Assembly: GCF_039909015.1 (NCBI RefSeq)
Contig: NZ_CP150919.1
Location: 1,774,501 to 1,838,500, forward strand
Direction: 5' to 3'
DNA: 64,000 nt
Origin: Pseudomonas grandcourensis
Lineage (GTDB): Bacteria > Pseudomonadota > Gammaproteobacteria > Pseudomonadales > Pseudomonadaceae
Shown piece by piece: positions 61,997 to 64,000 of this stretch (positions are counted from its first letter, which is position 1; each line of letters begins with the position of its first letter). The position numbers and the translations under genes are program-made. The notes under the pieces are model-generated. The model ran no database searches. It saw only the letters and a program-made list of their open reading frames with translations, and had not been told where the DNA came from.

Positions 61997-62779
61997 TCAG
62001 ATTGCGTTATGGGTTTTCAACCAGCCCAGGCCCGCTTCAGTGGTGGTCAGCGGCTTGTATTCGCAACCGACCCAGCCCTGGTAACCGATGCGGTCCAGGT
62101 GTTCGAACAGGAAGCGGTAGTTGATTTCACCGGTACCTGGTTCGTTGCGCCCCGGGTTGTCCGCGAGCTGCACGTGGTTGATCTCGCCCAGGTGCGATTG
62201 CAGGGTGCGGGCCAGATCGCCTTCCATGATTTGCATGTGGTAGATGTCGTATTGCAGGAACAGGTTGGCGCTGCCGACCTGCTCGCGAATCGACAGGGCT
62301 TGCGCCGTGTTGTTCAGGTAGAAACCCGGAATGTCACGGGTGTTGATCGCTTCCATCACCAGCTTGATACCCGCCGCTTGCAGCTTGTCGGCCGCGTACT
62401 TGAGGTTGGCGACGAAGGTTTTCTCCACGGTGGCATCGTCAAAGCCCTGCGGACGTATACCGGCCAGGCAGTTGACCTGGGTGTTGCCCAGCACTTGCGC
62501 GTAAGCGATGGCCAGGTCGACACCGGCACGGAACTCTTCGACCCGGTCCGGCAGGCACGCGATACCGCGCTCGCCCTTGGCCCAGTCACCGGCCGGCAGG
62601 TTGAACAGCACTTGGGTCAGACCGTGGGCGTCGAGCTGGGCCTTGATTTCGGCGGAGCTGAAGTCGTACGGGAACAGGTATTCGACACCACTGAAGCCGG
62701 CCTTGGCGGCCGCTTCGAAACGGGCGAGAAAGTCCTGTTCGGTGAACAGCATGGACAGGTTGGCTGCGAAACGCGGCAT
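61997..62779 (-). CDS. hyi: Hydroxypyruvate isomerase
   Basis: The 260-aa TIM-barrel enzyme starts MPRFAANLSMLFTEQDFLAR and ends with GWVGCEYKPLTTTEAGLGW, both typical of Hyi. Metal ligands include the glutamates in VMEAINTRD and in the YKP segment. It interconverts hydroxypyruvate and tartronate semialdehyde. The frame is open 40 codons further upstream, but that part reads through a REPIN. Confidence 0.95.
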   Translation of the reverse strand: MPRFAANLSMLFTEQDFLARFEAAAKAGFSGVEYLFPYDFSSAEIKAQLDAHGLTQVLFNLPAGDWAKGERGIACLPDRVEEFRAGVDLAIAYAQVLGNTQVNCLAGIRPQGFDDATVEKTFVANLKYAADKLQAAGIKLVMEAINTRDIPGFYLNNTAQALSIREQVGSANLFLQYDIYHMQIMEGDLARTLQSHLGEINHVQLADNPGRNEPGTGEINYRFLFEHLDRIGYQGWVGCEYKPLTTTEAGLGWLKTHNAI

Positions 62780-62809
62780 GGTGGTCTCCCGTAAATGTGT
62801 GAGTGCCCC

Positions 62810-62901
62810 CTGTAGGAGCGAGCTTGCTCGCGAAAGCGGTGGTTCAGTCAACATCACTGTTGGATGTGAAGCCGCCTTCGCGGGCAAGCCCGCTCCCACA
62901 G
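62810..62901. repeat. REPIN between hyi and gcl
   Basis: Inverted REPs TGTAGGAGCGAGCTTGCTCG and GCGGGCAAGCCCGCTCCCAC, the two arms of different subtypes. Confidence 0.9.
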
Positions 62902-62917
62902 TGGGAGCGATCAGCTA

Positions 62918-64000
<1,083 letters not shown>

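Noticed and set aside
57991..62901. Regularly occurring short palindromes suggestive of a CRISPR array
   Set aside because: They are REPIN pairs scattered at gene junctions, not evenly spaced direct repeats with unique spacers, and no cas gene is present.

Overview
The window is a GC-rich chromosomal segment of a Pseudomonas, most likely of the P. fluorescens group. The gene content and order (fliOPQR-flhB-flhA-flhF-fleN-fliA-che-mot, then ccmABCDEFGHI, a phn cluster, and pykF-ttuD-glxR-hyi-gcl) match that genus. Many REP/REPIN palindromes with the core GGGAGCGAGCTTGCTCGCGA support it. The organism is a polar-flagellated, chemotactic aerobe with c-type cytochromes and C-P lyase phosphonate use. 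This assignment comes from sequence recognition, not from a search.

Layout. 1-3014: flagellar export gate (fliO end, fliP, fliQ, fliR, flhB). 3111-5556: two orphan minus-strand Rhs-tip cassettes with different, AT-rich C-termini lie between flhB and flhA, with short repeats between them. 5938-11091: flhA, flhF, a possible 35-aa ORF, fleN, fliA. 11259-20346: cheY, cheZ, cheA, cheB, motC, motD, parC, parP, cheW and a DUF2802 gene, closed by a strong terminator at 20368-20438. 20470-22758: an RCC1-like repeat protein and a small membrane protein.

22792-27546 is the most unusual region. A four-gene, visibly AT-rich operon (ProC-like reductase, NPPG-type N-methyltransferase, RarD-like exporter, sarcosine/N-methyltryptophan-oxidase-like flavoenzyme) lies between two diverged copies of the 3' end of an flhB-like gene. 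The right copy belongs to an intact gene and the left copy is a 5'-truncated remnant. This looks like a horizontally acquired small-molecule cassette. I do not recognise its product.

27543-36700: a fliK-like gene, the cytochrome c maturation operon ccmABCDEFGHI and a lipoprotein gene. 36765-39127: REPs, a large noncoding element with roughly 100-bp imperfect inverted ends, and a complete IS4-family element inserted in its left arm with a 9-bp target duplication. 39320-49873: phnCDE-F-GHIJKLMNP, a complete C-P lyase pathway with its own importer and regulator. 49894-50933: a PIN toxin/HTH antitoxin pair. 51016-54174: LysR regulator, SDR and MFS genes. 54593-57954: lipoprotein, sulfate-binding protein, voltage-gated-type K+ channel with a zinc-ribbon tail, urea-transporter-like protein. 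58101-64000: pyk, ttuD, glxR, hyi and the 3' part of gcl (glyoxylate to glycerate pathway), with REPINs at most gene junctions.

No tRNA, rRNA or CRISPR array was recognised.
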